Shown here: piece after piece, positions 20,332 through 31,078 of the stretch
Layout: every line of letters begins with the position of its first letter
Numbering within the stretch: position 1 is the stretch's first letter
NCBI GenBank assembly: GCA_963978905.1
Contig: OZ022258.1
Span: 40,408,591 to 40,472,590 of the forward strand
Source: Trichostrongylus colubriformis
Lineage: Eukaryota; Nematoda; Chromadorea; Rhabditida; Trichostrongylidae
Direction of reading: 5' to 3'
Length of the DNA: 64,000 bases
The notes under the pieces: generated by a model
Databases searched by the model: none
What the model saw: only the letters and a program-made list of their open reading frames with translations
What the model was told of the DNA's origin: nothing
Position numbers and translations under genes: made by a program

Positions 20332-22781
20332 TACAACAAAATGGAAGAACGACAGCTCCACATCATACCTAGTTCATTCTTCATCTCCGACTCACGAATG
20401 ACTTATTTCTTTACCGCGTCGTCATATAATAAAAATCGGATTCTGTTGAACAAACGACGGCGATCTGCACAGTGGTTGAACAAAGTACAAGCTCGTATCG
20501 ATCAGCCCCATTGGTATGAAGCGGTATGGTGGCACAAATGCATAAACATGTAGTCCGTTTTTCCACTCATCTTTCTTTTCTTGTCGTTGTTGTATTAATG
20601 CTGGCACAGGTTCTTCTAAGACAAGGTAGTGCTTATGCTAGATTGACACCTTATGATCATTCCAAATTGAGCTGAATACCGCACCAGGTTGGCTGATATC
20701 TCCGGGTGGTTGCCTCCCATCTCCAGGGCATACCACACGGTAATCACATCGAGGGTTGACTTTCTTGGAACAAGTAGCTCTTTAGCTAACTGCTCAGACT
20801 GCATCTCTATTGCGGCGTAAAGTGCAATCACATGAAGTTGTGTCTGTTTGAACACAACCGGGCTACACCCGCCCGACCAAATTACACCTGGCCTTAGACG
20901 GACATTTTTCCAATGTGGCGCTCACGTGAAGAAGGAAACTTACTGTTAGAGAAGATAATTCAATGAACCGATGAAGAAGGCAGCTTCAACGTTAGAAATT
21001 CCTTCGTTTAAAACCTTATAGTCCATATGCCGTTTCCAACCTTCTGCGCGAAAACCGATATTTTTAATCAATATCGGTCGATGGCGCATGACGCTGTAGA
21101 ATTTCAACTCCTAGAAGGCACTCACTCAGTGGCATGGTCCATAGGCGGTTTCCAACCACTGTGGAAAGTGGTGGCTTCCTTCAGCAGTGCGATTTGCAAT
21201 GGTAAATTACTACGTTGTTGACACCTAACAGCCTAAAGGCAATGTTAGGAGTAATTCGATTGTTTCACCCTTCCAATCTTTGATATTGACCGGTGGACGT
21301 GCCCACCACCAAAGCTGACACGTCAAGAACCACGCCATTTTGATCGATATGGTTCTAATGCGATACGATAAGTATCATTCTGCTATCATGCTCATTACTG
21401 TACAACACAGTCATTCTTCGGCAAGTTGACCCTAGTAGGCCGGGTGGATTTATCCAAAGCGTCAGGTCTTCTCCGTCACGCCGTCACTACAGCTCAAGGC
21501 GCGCTTTTCGACGGGAATTTCGCCGCAAATGATCTTCTCAGACCCATATTTTTGTGTGAGTGACTCCCTTTAGGAATTCTCCATTAATCATATTATCCCT
21601 AATGCTACATTTAGAGGCACACCACGCGATAACCAAAGTGATCGTTTATCTTCTCAGGGCAAGTAGACCTTGTAGACCCTGTGTGAATGTGAAGACCCTT
21701 TCCCTTTCGCGCACCCTTTCGCGGCGTCACGGCTCACCCTCGCCGCGCACCGCCTGGTCGACCTAAGCCGAGTTGAGCCCACCGCCGAATCACACTGGCC
21801 TTAGACGAACAAATCCAGCGTGGCTCTTACGTGGAGAAGGAAACTTGAGATAGGACAAGATAAGGCAGCGATTTCAGTAGTGAAGGCAGCTGCAACAGGG
21901 TCGAGCAAAAACTCGATTCTGATCTCCAATGCTCGTACGAGGACCAATGGCAGGGAGCTGTTTTTTGGTACTTGTGAGGGGTTTTGATTTTTTTTCTCTT
22001 CATCGGTGAGTAAACCAGGACCTCTACATCCTGTGAGACGCGCGATAGCTCTCACAATTTTTTGCGAGGTGTCTCTTTAAAGGCAGTGGTAGGGCTGATT
22101 TGGTAACATCATTCATTCCGGTATTTTACACTGAGCGGTGAACGTGCTCACCACCAAAGCTGACACGTCAAGCACCACGGCATTTTGATCGATATGGCTC
22201 TAATGCGATACGAAAAGGCATCACTCTGCTATCACGCTCATTACTCTACACCTCACAATAAGTCATTCTTCGGCAAAATCGACCGTAGGAAGCGGACCGA
22301 GCCAAGAACGGTGGCTGGAGCCGGAAGGCCGCCTCCGCCACAGCTCAGGGGTGCTTTTTACGTCAAGGATTTCGGCGCATATAGACTCCCTAGACTCCTG
22401 GTTTCAGTGAGTATCTTCTTTAAGAGTTCCTTATCACTCACATTATCCCTATCACTTTCTTTAGGTACTAATTGTTCAACAAGTACAAAAAAGTTGTAGA
22501 ATAAAGGAAGCAATACTTCGCACCCCGATATTGTTAGCAACGAGATGTTTCGACTGCTCAGCTGCCTGGAATTTCGAATAGTGAGTGATAGGCATTTGTA
22601 GATATCAGGTTAGCTGACTCTCAGTATTGCGCTTATCACAGTGTGGAACTGTGTTATATGGACCTGTAAGATATCTGTGGTCAGTATTGACCACTTTCCC
22701 ATTACATAATTCTATTATGTCATTCGCGCAGTACTTTGCGAGTGCGAGCTTTACTGCGAGCACAAGTAGTAAATCAATTAA
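20332..22781. other. Unassigned stretch with diverged tandem duplication, no gene
   Basis: Nothing coding recognised. The duplication at 20870-22440 occupies most of it. Part of 22620-22780 is faintly similar to 58870-59040 (TTTATCACAnTGTGG, CGCAGTACT). Confidence 0.45.
20870..22440 (+). repeat. Diverged direct duplication (~0.85-0.9 kb period)
   Basis: GGCCTTAGACGGAC at 20890 recurs as GGCCTTAGACGAAC at 21797. CCACCAAAGCTGACACGTCA at 21306 recurs at 22151, followed by GCATTTTGATCGATATGG. The offsets of 907 and 845 bp show indels between copies. The duplicated unit is of unknown nature. Confidence 0.7.
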
Positions 22782-24552
22782 TCCTACTATATATAATTCG
22801 CTTAGTATGTCTGTGTGTGTGTGTGTCTGTCCGTCTGTCACGAAATTCATATCTCAACTCGCAGTAAAGCTGGGACCATAAATTTTACAAGTGATGTGAG
22901 GGGTGGCAAGGGGACACTAATGGTGGTGGACCGAAAGTGATTGCAACTGATAAGGGCTGATAAGGAGTCTCGGAAGACAAATGTCGCCAGATCCGTTTCG
23001 CCTTTCGCGTTGATGCAAGAGCGCTGGCACTCATAAGTGTTTAGCAGGAGGGGCCAGGGACATTAATGGTGGGTGACCCGCATTGATAACGGTTGATAAG
23101 ATTCGATATGGAGCGTAAAAAGGCTAGAGTCGTCGAAGTCGTTTCGCTTTTCGCATTAGTCCCGAAGCGTTCATACTCACAAGTCTTTTGCGGGGTAAGA
23201 CGGGGACATTAATGGTGGCTGATCCAGGTTGATAACGGTTGATAAGATTTGATAAGGAGCATGAGAAGGCGAATGTCGTCGGAACCGTTTCGCTATTCGC
23301 ATTGGTCCGGAGCGTTCATACCCATAGGTGTTTTGCGGGGTGCGACGGGAACATTGATTGTGGGTGACCCGAACTGATAATGGTTGATAAGATTTGATAA
23401 GGAGCATGAGAAGGCGAATGTCGTCGGAACCGTTTCGCTATTCGCATTGGTCCTGGAGCGTTCATACCCATAGGTGTTTTGCGAGGTGCGACGGGAACAT
23501 TAATGGTGGGTGACCCGCACTGATAACGGTTGATAAGATTTGATAAAGAGCGTAAAAAAGCTAGAGTCGCCAAATCCGTTTCGCTATTCGCATTGGTCGT
23601 GGAGCGTTCATACCCATAGGTGTTTTGCGGGGTGCGACGGGAACAATAATTGTGGGTGACCCGAACTGATAATGGTTGATAAGATTCGATTTGGAGCGTG
23701 AGAAGGAAAATGTCACCAAGGGCGGTACGCTTTCGCGGCTAACAGTGGAGTGTTCACATTCGCAGGTGTTGTAGGGTACGGGGACCTCAATGGTATTGTT
23801 GGATACAGGGGCCTCAGTGAAACGGACTACGGCTTACAGAGTCTGATAAGAACCGTTAGGAATTGGGGGATGAAGTCCTCCACATCCTTGATACTACTAT
23901 ACGACCGCTTCAGCAAGAGCGTCTTATGCTCAGTGCCATTGGGTGAACATATTTTGATTATATTCTGATATCTGTGGCCGATTTATCGACCGCCGAATTG
24001 CCTAGCGTTCCAAAAAATGGTGCATTTCTCTTGATACTGCCATCTACGTTGATAACCATGATGCAACCTATATTTGTGATTGCAAAGCAAGCGATTCACT
24101 CGAAATCATTTTCTAAAGCCGTACTGGCCGCAACAGTGGGCATCAACCGCTAAACTGAGCAAAATTCCAAATAGTGAAGCATGTATACGAAAACGATATA
24201 CGTCGATAATCGGGACTTGGATCTACTATCAATGTGTACAAAACCATCGATGTCTAAACTATTCAGACTCCCAATGATGACCTAAACCAGCTGGCTCGCG
24301 CACACTACTGCGCGCGGTTCGTGTCGATGACGGGTTCGATAGCGGGTTCGATAGCGACTGAAGTATGATTATACCGAAATACTTTTTTTATCAAGCCATC
24401 TTCTCTTCTTTTATTCAAATAAATGACCCACCTGAAAGGTGAGGAGAGGAAGTTTCCACTCAACTCCATACACAACTGTGGTCGTGCCGATCAAACCCAT
24501 TTTGCACATCATCGCCATGAATCGCGCGCAGTGGTGTGCGCGAGCCAGCTGG
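22782..24552 (+). mobile_element. Helitron-like element C, complete and uninterrupted
   Basis: The cleanest reference copy: A|TCCTACTATATATAATTCGC at 22782, GT-rich leader, ATATCTCAACTCGCAG, the repeat array 22990-23700, the middle region to 24286, and the palindromic module 24287-24552 ending in hairpin GCGCGCAGTGGTGTGCGC and CAGCTGG|T. Length 1771 bp, no insertions and no open frame of note. It lacks Rep/helicase and depends on an autonomous partner elsewhere. Confidence 0.9.
22990..23700 (+). repeat. Tandem array in Helitron C, period 145-146 bp
   Basis: The marker GGTTGATAAG occurs at 23091, 23237, 23382, 23528 and 23674, spacings of 146, 145, 146 and 146. Units alternate slightly in sequence (GATAACGG versus GATAATGG). 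Adjacent units around 23250-23560 are nearly identical, which suggests recent homogenisation. Confidence 0.9.
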
Positions 24553-26370
24553 TAGAATCATAAATTAGTTAGTGTCTGTGAAAAGCTCTACCAGACAGGC
24601 ATAGACAGGCTCCTATTCCTAGTTGTGGTGTGCCATCGAATGATATATAAAGACCTTGGCGGTGATGAATTTGCTATTCTCCTCAGTTCGGGCCTTTTCC
24701 TTTTGTCAATCGACTTCTCAAGCTCTAGTCCGCCGTGTGCAATCGATGTGCACGGCCATGGGAAAGCTGTGGTGCCATCGTGACGGCCCAGTTCACGTGC
24801 ACAGTGGTAGGAGAATGCTCGGCGCTCCCGATGGTACCATCGTCCGTGACCGCTCTCCCTTTCGGCCGAGCCGAATCGAACGGCGTATATTTACTTGGGA
24901 ACTTTGCTCTTGAAAATGAGTTGAAAGGCAGTTTTTCAACAGTGTATACACGAAGGCGCTGTTTAGGACCGAAACTGGGAATAGTGGCTTGTCTAAAATG
25001 ACGAAAACATCAAAATTCCTACACAACAGTGAACTTAGATCAGGGCTGTGAGATGATTTCACCGCATGTTCATCAAATCTCGAGGAAATTTTCCTCAAAC
25101 CCTTCAGAATGTGGATTAGTATTGAATTTAAGAAACCAAAAAGTCGTAGTACTCCATTGTAGAGCTCGACGAGCTGATTCCGAAATTTTATACAAGTTTA
25201 GTAAAAAAAATCACTAGCAATCGATTTATGCCGATTAACGATAAAAAACGCGAAAACGCGTCCTTGCACGATTTTCAACACTCACCAACTGCATCTGTAG
25301 ACGGTTACCATTTTTCGAAACTATAGATGATTTAGCGATAGATACTTCTTGTTAAAGTAATATCTGATTGAAAAGAAATGTGTCCACCCTCTAGGCTCTT
25401 ACACGTGGTATACGATAGTGGTACTGCAACAATTGATATCACTAATTCCCAATTTCCCGGCCCCACTCGATGTGTGCAAGCGCTACATGACACCACAAAT
25501 ATTATAGTTCAACAAATTTGAAAATAGTCCTTCATCGCTTCTCAATACCCAGCAGTTACTTTCAGCTTCGACCCCTACCACTGACATTCCTCTCTATGCA
25601 TACATATATGAATGTCACAATCTTCTATCGACGCGAATGGCAACTAGCAGTTTCGGTAACACATCATTAATGTTCTCGTTCCGCCCTCATAACATCTGTA
25701 AAATTCAGGTTCCCATGATCGCTGCGCTCAAGGTATGAAGTTGCGGTCAAACAGATATGCAGCAACAGACACATCCTATTATAAAAACTAGGATGCCCCA
25801 TCCTATTATAAAAACTAGGATGCCCCGCGAAATGCAACGAGATGGGTTGAATCAATTTTCAAAAAGGAAGTTCGATTTGATTGAGGCGTTGTTCATAGTT
25901 CGCGATTCAGGCGATCGCGCGATCGCTAGGATCGCGCGACTTGGGCGATCAGGCCTATCCAAATCGCAACGCGCAACCACGCTGCGCGGCTGTAATGAGT
26001 CCATTTGCCTGTTTTTCAAAAGTGTTGTTTCTTTGTTTGCGTTTATGTTTGTTTGTTCCGCTCAATGCATTGCTTTATGTGCCTTTATTGTCAAATTCGG
26101 ATCTTATGTTGAGATAGGCCACATTCGAAAACACATGTCACGTCAAAACACGTCTAATGATGTGGCATGGCGCTGCCACGATTGCAAATCTCGCTAGACA
26201 AAGTCAGTCCGTCGTTTGTATGTTTTGGGGTGGTTACCCATTCTGTGTCTTGTTTATTCCTTTATTCTATTCTTACTCTAATCTTCTTTTATTTTGTTCA
26301 TATTCTAATCTCTTCCTCTTTTACATCATCCGCTGTCATTCTTCATTTCTTCTCGTAACATTGCCTACAT
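24553..26370. other. Unassigned stretch, no gene recognised
   Basis: No host gene seen. It contains the tandem 27-mer at 25773-25826 and a CG-rich block at 25890-25960 (GCGATCGCGCGATCGC) that recurs inverted at 31085-31200 together with GTTCATAnTTCGCGATTCA, so at least that part is dispersed repeat. Confidence 0.45.
25773..25826 (+). repeat. Two exact 27-bp tandem units
   Basis: The unit ATCCTATTATAAAAACTAGG plus ATGCCCC occurs twice without a mismatch. Each unit contains the inverted pair CATCCTA / TAGGATG, so each can form a small hairpin. Confidence 0.8.
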
Positions 26371-26787
26371 TCAAGCCTCTTGGGTAGCCGTGGCCCACAT
26401 ACCTTTAACCACTAACATCAAACTCTCATTCGTTGGTCTTTCATATATCATCGTATACCTTAAAAATATAAATAGTCGGTGGTGACCGCTAATCGGCGAA
26501 GCATGGTTTATGGGATGGAGCAGCGCCCAAGCTATCCTCTTATACACCTGCTCGAACTCAGTCGGCGATAACCTGGTATAGTTTGTGAAATTTCTAGGTT
26601 CACCCATAGCCAGATATTGGTCGAAAAATCGCAGCCGAGAGTCTGAAAAGGGCACATGCTTCATGCGCACATGCTCCCTGCTTTGTTCAAGTTCGCGGTA
26701 GCGCCATAGGCTTCTCCCAGTTGCTGCACAGCTTGGAGCAAATCGCTGCTTTACGAGCCATACTCCAAACCTTAGTTTAAATTGAAA
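26371..26787 (-). pseudogene. PIF/Harbinger-type transposase (HARBI1-like) N-terminal fragment
   Basis: The minus-strand frame is open from about 26787, upstream of the first Met at 26670. It contains LWRYRELEQ, FFDQYLAMGEPRNFTNYTRL, PTEFEQVYKRIAWAL, SGHHRLFIFLRYTMIYERPT. The order of an NYTRL helix, an EFxxVxxRI helix and HRLxIFLRYT matches the region ahead of the catalytic DDE core of Harbinger nucleases. None of the DDE motifs is present, so it is partial or an exon. No TIRs were found around it. It would be the logical source of transposase for 3-bp-TSD elements, but linkage to the T family is inference. Confidence 0.6.
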
Positions 26788-28385
26788 AGCTACATTCGAT
26801 TAATGCCCTTCTTTGCAGGTGTCACAGTTACTGCGGCTCAATATTGAAGCCAGTTCTTTTTGTGATACAAATTTCGACTGTTTGTTTCAATTGTTAATTT
26901 TTGATTTGAACGAGAAGAGCTTCACTGTGTTACGTGACTCCTATTCAGGTTTCGTGCGTGTTTTATGCCTCCAATTGTACTGTGGAATTTTTTTTCAAGA
27001 AATGAAGATTTGGCTTTCGTCAATTGCTTTTTTGGAGCGCACCACGCACTGTTATTCCATGCGCTATTGAACATTTCGATGTATGCTTTCTATTTACCAG
27101 TATATCACATTTGCATCGAGGCCTTTTCGTGAGTAAGTGCTTTAGAGTTGTAAGGGATTTCTTGGAGGCATATATTACTTACTTAGATATATTTATTTAT
27201 TCATTTATACTTAGATATTTATTTATTTATTTATTTATTTGTGTGCGCCAGAAGGCGCGCCAGACAACAGGAAAAAGAAAGATAAACCAAGCAAAAAAGT
27301 TAGGTTGGTCAGGAAGACCGGCGCCCAATTTCTGCGGCGGTAGTATATAAAAAAGTCTCTAGTCGTTTATCCGTCGGATCAGGGCAGAACTCAATAACCG
27401 AAAGAACATGAGGTTTATGCTCGATGGGAAACAGGTCTTCCCTTCAAACCAGACGCAACCACGAGTAGGATCCAGGTCCTATACCTGCACCAGTCGGCAA
27501 TGGTGCCCTTACGCCACCATAGGGGGTCATGGGAGTTTGTCTGAACTCCGAAACACGAGTATACCGACAGCCCTCGTGGAACAGACAGACCAGGTAATAG
27601 CTGGATACTCAGACTTGTGGACGTCAGGAGCGAAGGGTATGTTCAGAAGGGGGATGAGAATCCCCTTAGTCAGTAAGTATACGCCTCACCCAGGAACACG
27701 CTGCTTATATTGTAGTATAGGCTTATTTACAGTGCTAAACAGTAAAAATAAAAGAAAAACGAGGCAGCTAGAGGCGAGGGTCCGCATGACCAGACCAGTG
27801 CAATGAACATAACGATAACTGTTAGTAACGACCAATTGGAAAGCGTGATATCGTTAGTACAACTCTGAAGTAATAGAAAAATAAAAAGAAAGAAAAGAAA
27901 AGAAATCCAGACGCCCAGCGCGGATATTTCTAAGGGACCAATTTCGGAGAAAGCTAGAGCTCAGACATAAACCAACATAATCAGCTTGATCAACACGCAT
28001 GCGTAACACCATATAACCCTAAAGGAAGGGACATAGAAGCTGGAAGGTTTCATGAGAGGAAGTGTAGTCGGTTGCTGATGACAGGCCATCCATGGCAAGC
28101 GTTACAAGTGATAATCCGCAGCAAGCACGAGTACGAATACGGACCATATTGAGCTGTGGAAGGAAAAACCGAAAACATGCATGTTGTCTAGTTACGTGAA
28201 GCCGTTCTCACTGTAATGAAGTAGCCAGTCAATTGGTATTTGGTAACTTCTACAAAAAGAACGTAAGGAAACAAATCCTTTGCGGCAGGAAATGCATTCA
28301 GATGTTATATTCCTGTTCCGCAACGTCGATCTATAACGGACTGAGCAAGACATCAAACGAGCTGTTGAAAATCAACGCTAAGTAC
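26788..28385. other. No gene; possible LINE 3' region with (TTTA)n tail
   Basis: A TTTA microsatellite at about 27187-27240 would be an AAAT-type tail on the minus strand. It could mark the 3' end of the LINE whose ORF stops at 28386, giving a long 3' untranslated region. I could not prove this with a target duplication. The 132-codon plus-strand frame at 27408 has no recognisable domain. Confidence 0.4.
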
Positions 28386-29454
28386 TCAATAATCTGTATT
28401 ATTAAGAACAGAAAGAAGATCAATCCGCTTCAACCTTTCCCTAAACACGGACACATTGGATGCATTCAATACATCCGATGGTAGCATATTGAGCCATCTA
28501 GCTCCATGGAAAAATAGGGAGTTATAAACCATATGGTGTTGCCTTCCTTTCACATAGGTGTTCTCAATGCCTAGACAACTAGTACGCCCCCTGCAAGGCT
28601 TGAAAATCCAGTATTTAGAGGCTTTCAATTTGGTCTCGTTTTTTGATACTTTGAAACAAAAGATAACATCATGAAATACTCTTCGATATAGCAAGCTTTT
28701 GAGATTAAAAAGTCCCAGTCTTTCGCGATAACAAGGAGTTGGGCCCCGCTCGTTGGAGTTTGGAGAAATCTTACGAAGTAGCACTTTGGCAAAAACTTGT
28801 TGAACTTTTTCTATTTTGGCCTGATATCTTTTGGTAAACGGACTCCAAATCTGTGACGCATACTCCAGTATTGGAACCACATATTCTTTGTATAATCTGA
28901 GATAAATGGAAACCTCATTAGAGTGAACGTTTCTGAAGACGACGAAAAGAGCTGCAAACGCTCTTTTCACCACCGCCTCGATGTGAATATCGAATTTCAA
29001 ATCATTTTTGAAAAGAATCCCTAGATCTCTAACCTCTTCGAAAGATCGAAGAACGTAACCGTTAAAATTGTATTCCATATTTAAGCCATTCCCGATGTGG
29101 ACTAATGATGTTTTGGCTAAATTCACAGGGATTTCGTGAGCTTTTGTCCAGTCCACCATACGCGAGATAGACAGGGTAAGAGCTGAGCGTACCTCATCAC
29201 GGTACCGTACTCATAAGTCCCATGAATTCTGAAATCGTCAGCGTACATTTGCAGTTTAATTGAGGGGTGCGTTTTCAGTCTAAAGGGTAAACCATATGTG
29301 TAAGCTAAGAATAGAATAGGTGACAATACACCTCCTTGAGGCACACCACTCGGACAAGCATGGCACTTAAAGAACGAATTTTGAACTTTGACGCATATTT
29401 CTCGGTCACTCAAATACGATTGAATCCATGTCAGTAAAGTTGAGTTGAGTGAAC
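28386..29454 (-). pseudogene. CR1-like LINE reverse transcriptase, C-terminal part
   Basis: Minus-strand frames hold FKCHACPSGVPQGGVLSPILF (RT motif B region) and MYADDFRIHG (catalytic YADD). After a frameshift near 29200 come MVDWTKAHEIPVNLAKTSLV, RDLGILFKNDLKF and YKEYVVPILEYASQIWSP, the thumb/connection region typical of CR1/Jockey-type LINEs. The frame ends at 28386. The RT is truncated at its N-terminal side where it meets Helitron sequence at ~29455, as usual for 5'-truncated LINE inserts. No endonuclease is present. It is dead. Confidence 0.8.
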
Positions 29455-31078
29455 CGCTTGCTTTGCTATCACAAATTTAGGTTGTATCAAGTTTATCGAT
29501 GTAAATGGCAGTATCGAGAGAAATGCACCATTTTTTGGAGTGCTAGGCAATTCAGTGGTCGATACGTTGGCCAGTGATATCGAAAGATAAACAAAATATG
29601 TTCAGCATTGTCTTGTCCCGAAGCCTCATGTTGATCTGAATATGTACTGAACAATGTGAGACTTGCAAGATTTATTCCAAAAGATTCAAAAACACTTTCA
29701 CAAAAAATGATTGCAAAAGAACGTTGCAAAAGTATTTTGAACTTCTATTGGCAAGCTTTCGGCGCTTAGCGCCTTTCTCAAGCCTGAAATGGTACAAATT
29801 AAAACCTATCGAGAGACTCTATTTCAGAGTCGCTCAGGTTTATTTGTACTAAACCGACTTACTGCTGCCACCGGGTTACTATCCTTACCCTTGGTGAGGA
29901 TAGTAACCCGGTGGCAGAATTCTGCTCCACTACCAAGGACCCCACCAAGGGTAGGGATAGTAACCCGGTGGCAGCAGTAAGTCGGTTTAGTACAAATAAA
30001 CCAGAGCGACTCTGAAATAGAGTCTCTCGATAGGTTTTAATTTGTACCATTTCAGGCTTGAGAAAGGCGCTAAGCGCCGAAAGCTTGCCAATAAAAGTTC
30101 AAAATACTTTTGCAACGTTCTTTTGCAATCATTTTTTGTGAAAGTGTTTTTGAATCTTTTGGAATAAATCTTGCAAGTCTCACATTGTTCAGTACATATT
30201 CAAAATATGTTCACTCAATGCCACTGAGCATCAGACGCTTTTGCTAAAGCGGTCGTATAGTAATAGCAAGCGATGTAAAGAATTTCATCCTATCGGATCC
30301 CTAACAGTTCTTATCAGCCACTGTAAGCCCTTATCAATTTCACTGAGGCCCCTGTACCCAACAATACCATTGAGGTCTCTGTACCCCACAATACCTGCGA
30401 ATGTGAACATCCACTGTTAGCCATAAAAGCGAACCGGCGTCGGTGACAGTTGCCTTTTCATGCTCCTTATCGCATTTTATCAATTTGGATCACCCACCAT
30501 TAATGTCCCTGGCGCACACTGCTAAAAACCCATGTGTGTCAGCAATCTTGGATCAACGCGAAAGGCGAAACGAATTTGATGACATTCCCCTTCTCATGCT
30601 CCTTATCAAATCTTGTCAACAGTTATCGAGCTGGATCACCCACAATATATGTCTCCGTCCCACTCCGCAAGAGCCCTGTGAGTATGAGCGCTCCAGGATC
30701 AATGCGAAAAGCCAAACGGATTCGACAACTCTAGCCTTTTTACTCTCCTTATCGGATCTTATCAACCGTTAACAATGCGAGTCACCCACCATTAATGACC
30801 GTGGCGCCCACCCTGCTAAACTCTTGTGACTGTCAGCGCTCTTGGATCAACGCGAAAGGCGAAACAAATTCAGCGACCTTTGTCTCCCGAGGCTCCTTGA
30901 CAGCCCTTATCAGTTGCTATCAATTTCAGTCCACCACCATCAGTGTCCTCATGCAACCCTCAACATCACTTGTAAAATTCATGGTCAGAGCTTTGCTGCG
31001 ACGCGAGATATGTCTTTCGTGACAGACGGACAAACACACACACAGACAGACATACTAAGCGAATTATATATAGTAGGA
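29455..31078 (-). mobile_element. Helitron-like element, minus strand, with palindromic Penelope insert
   Basis: Minus-strand 5' end A|TCCTACTATATATAATTCGC at 31078. Array units lie at 30450-30960, then the middle region interrupted by P2 at 29605-30201. Homology stops at ~29455 where LINE sequence begins, so the 3' module and CTGG end are lost. Confidence 0.8.
29605..30201. mobile_element. P2: coding-free palindromic Penelope derivative, 12-bp TSD
   Basis: AAAATATGTTCA flanks both sides (29593-29604, 30202-30213). The body is a ~590-bp near-perfect inverted repeat made of two Penelope terminal arms (GAGACTTGCAAGATTTATTCC..., hairpin motif, GGTGGCAGCAGTAAGTCGG) meeting around 29900-29950. 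No RT or endonuclease remains. Its insertion must have used enzymes from another element. Confidence 0.85.

Noticed and set aside
22990..23700. CRISPR-like reading of the regular repeats
   Set aside because: Units are contiguous 145-146 bp tandem repeats without unique spacers, inside a eukaryotic Helitron.
24735..25001. Overlapping 85- and 88-codon frames in a GC-richer patch
   Set aside because: Open on both strands, compositionally driven, and no recognisable motif.
27408..27806. 132-codon plus-strand frame
   Set aside because: Lies in the presumed 3' region of a minus-strand LINE and has no domain signal.
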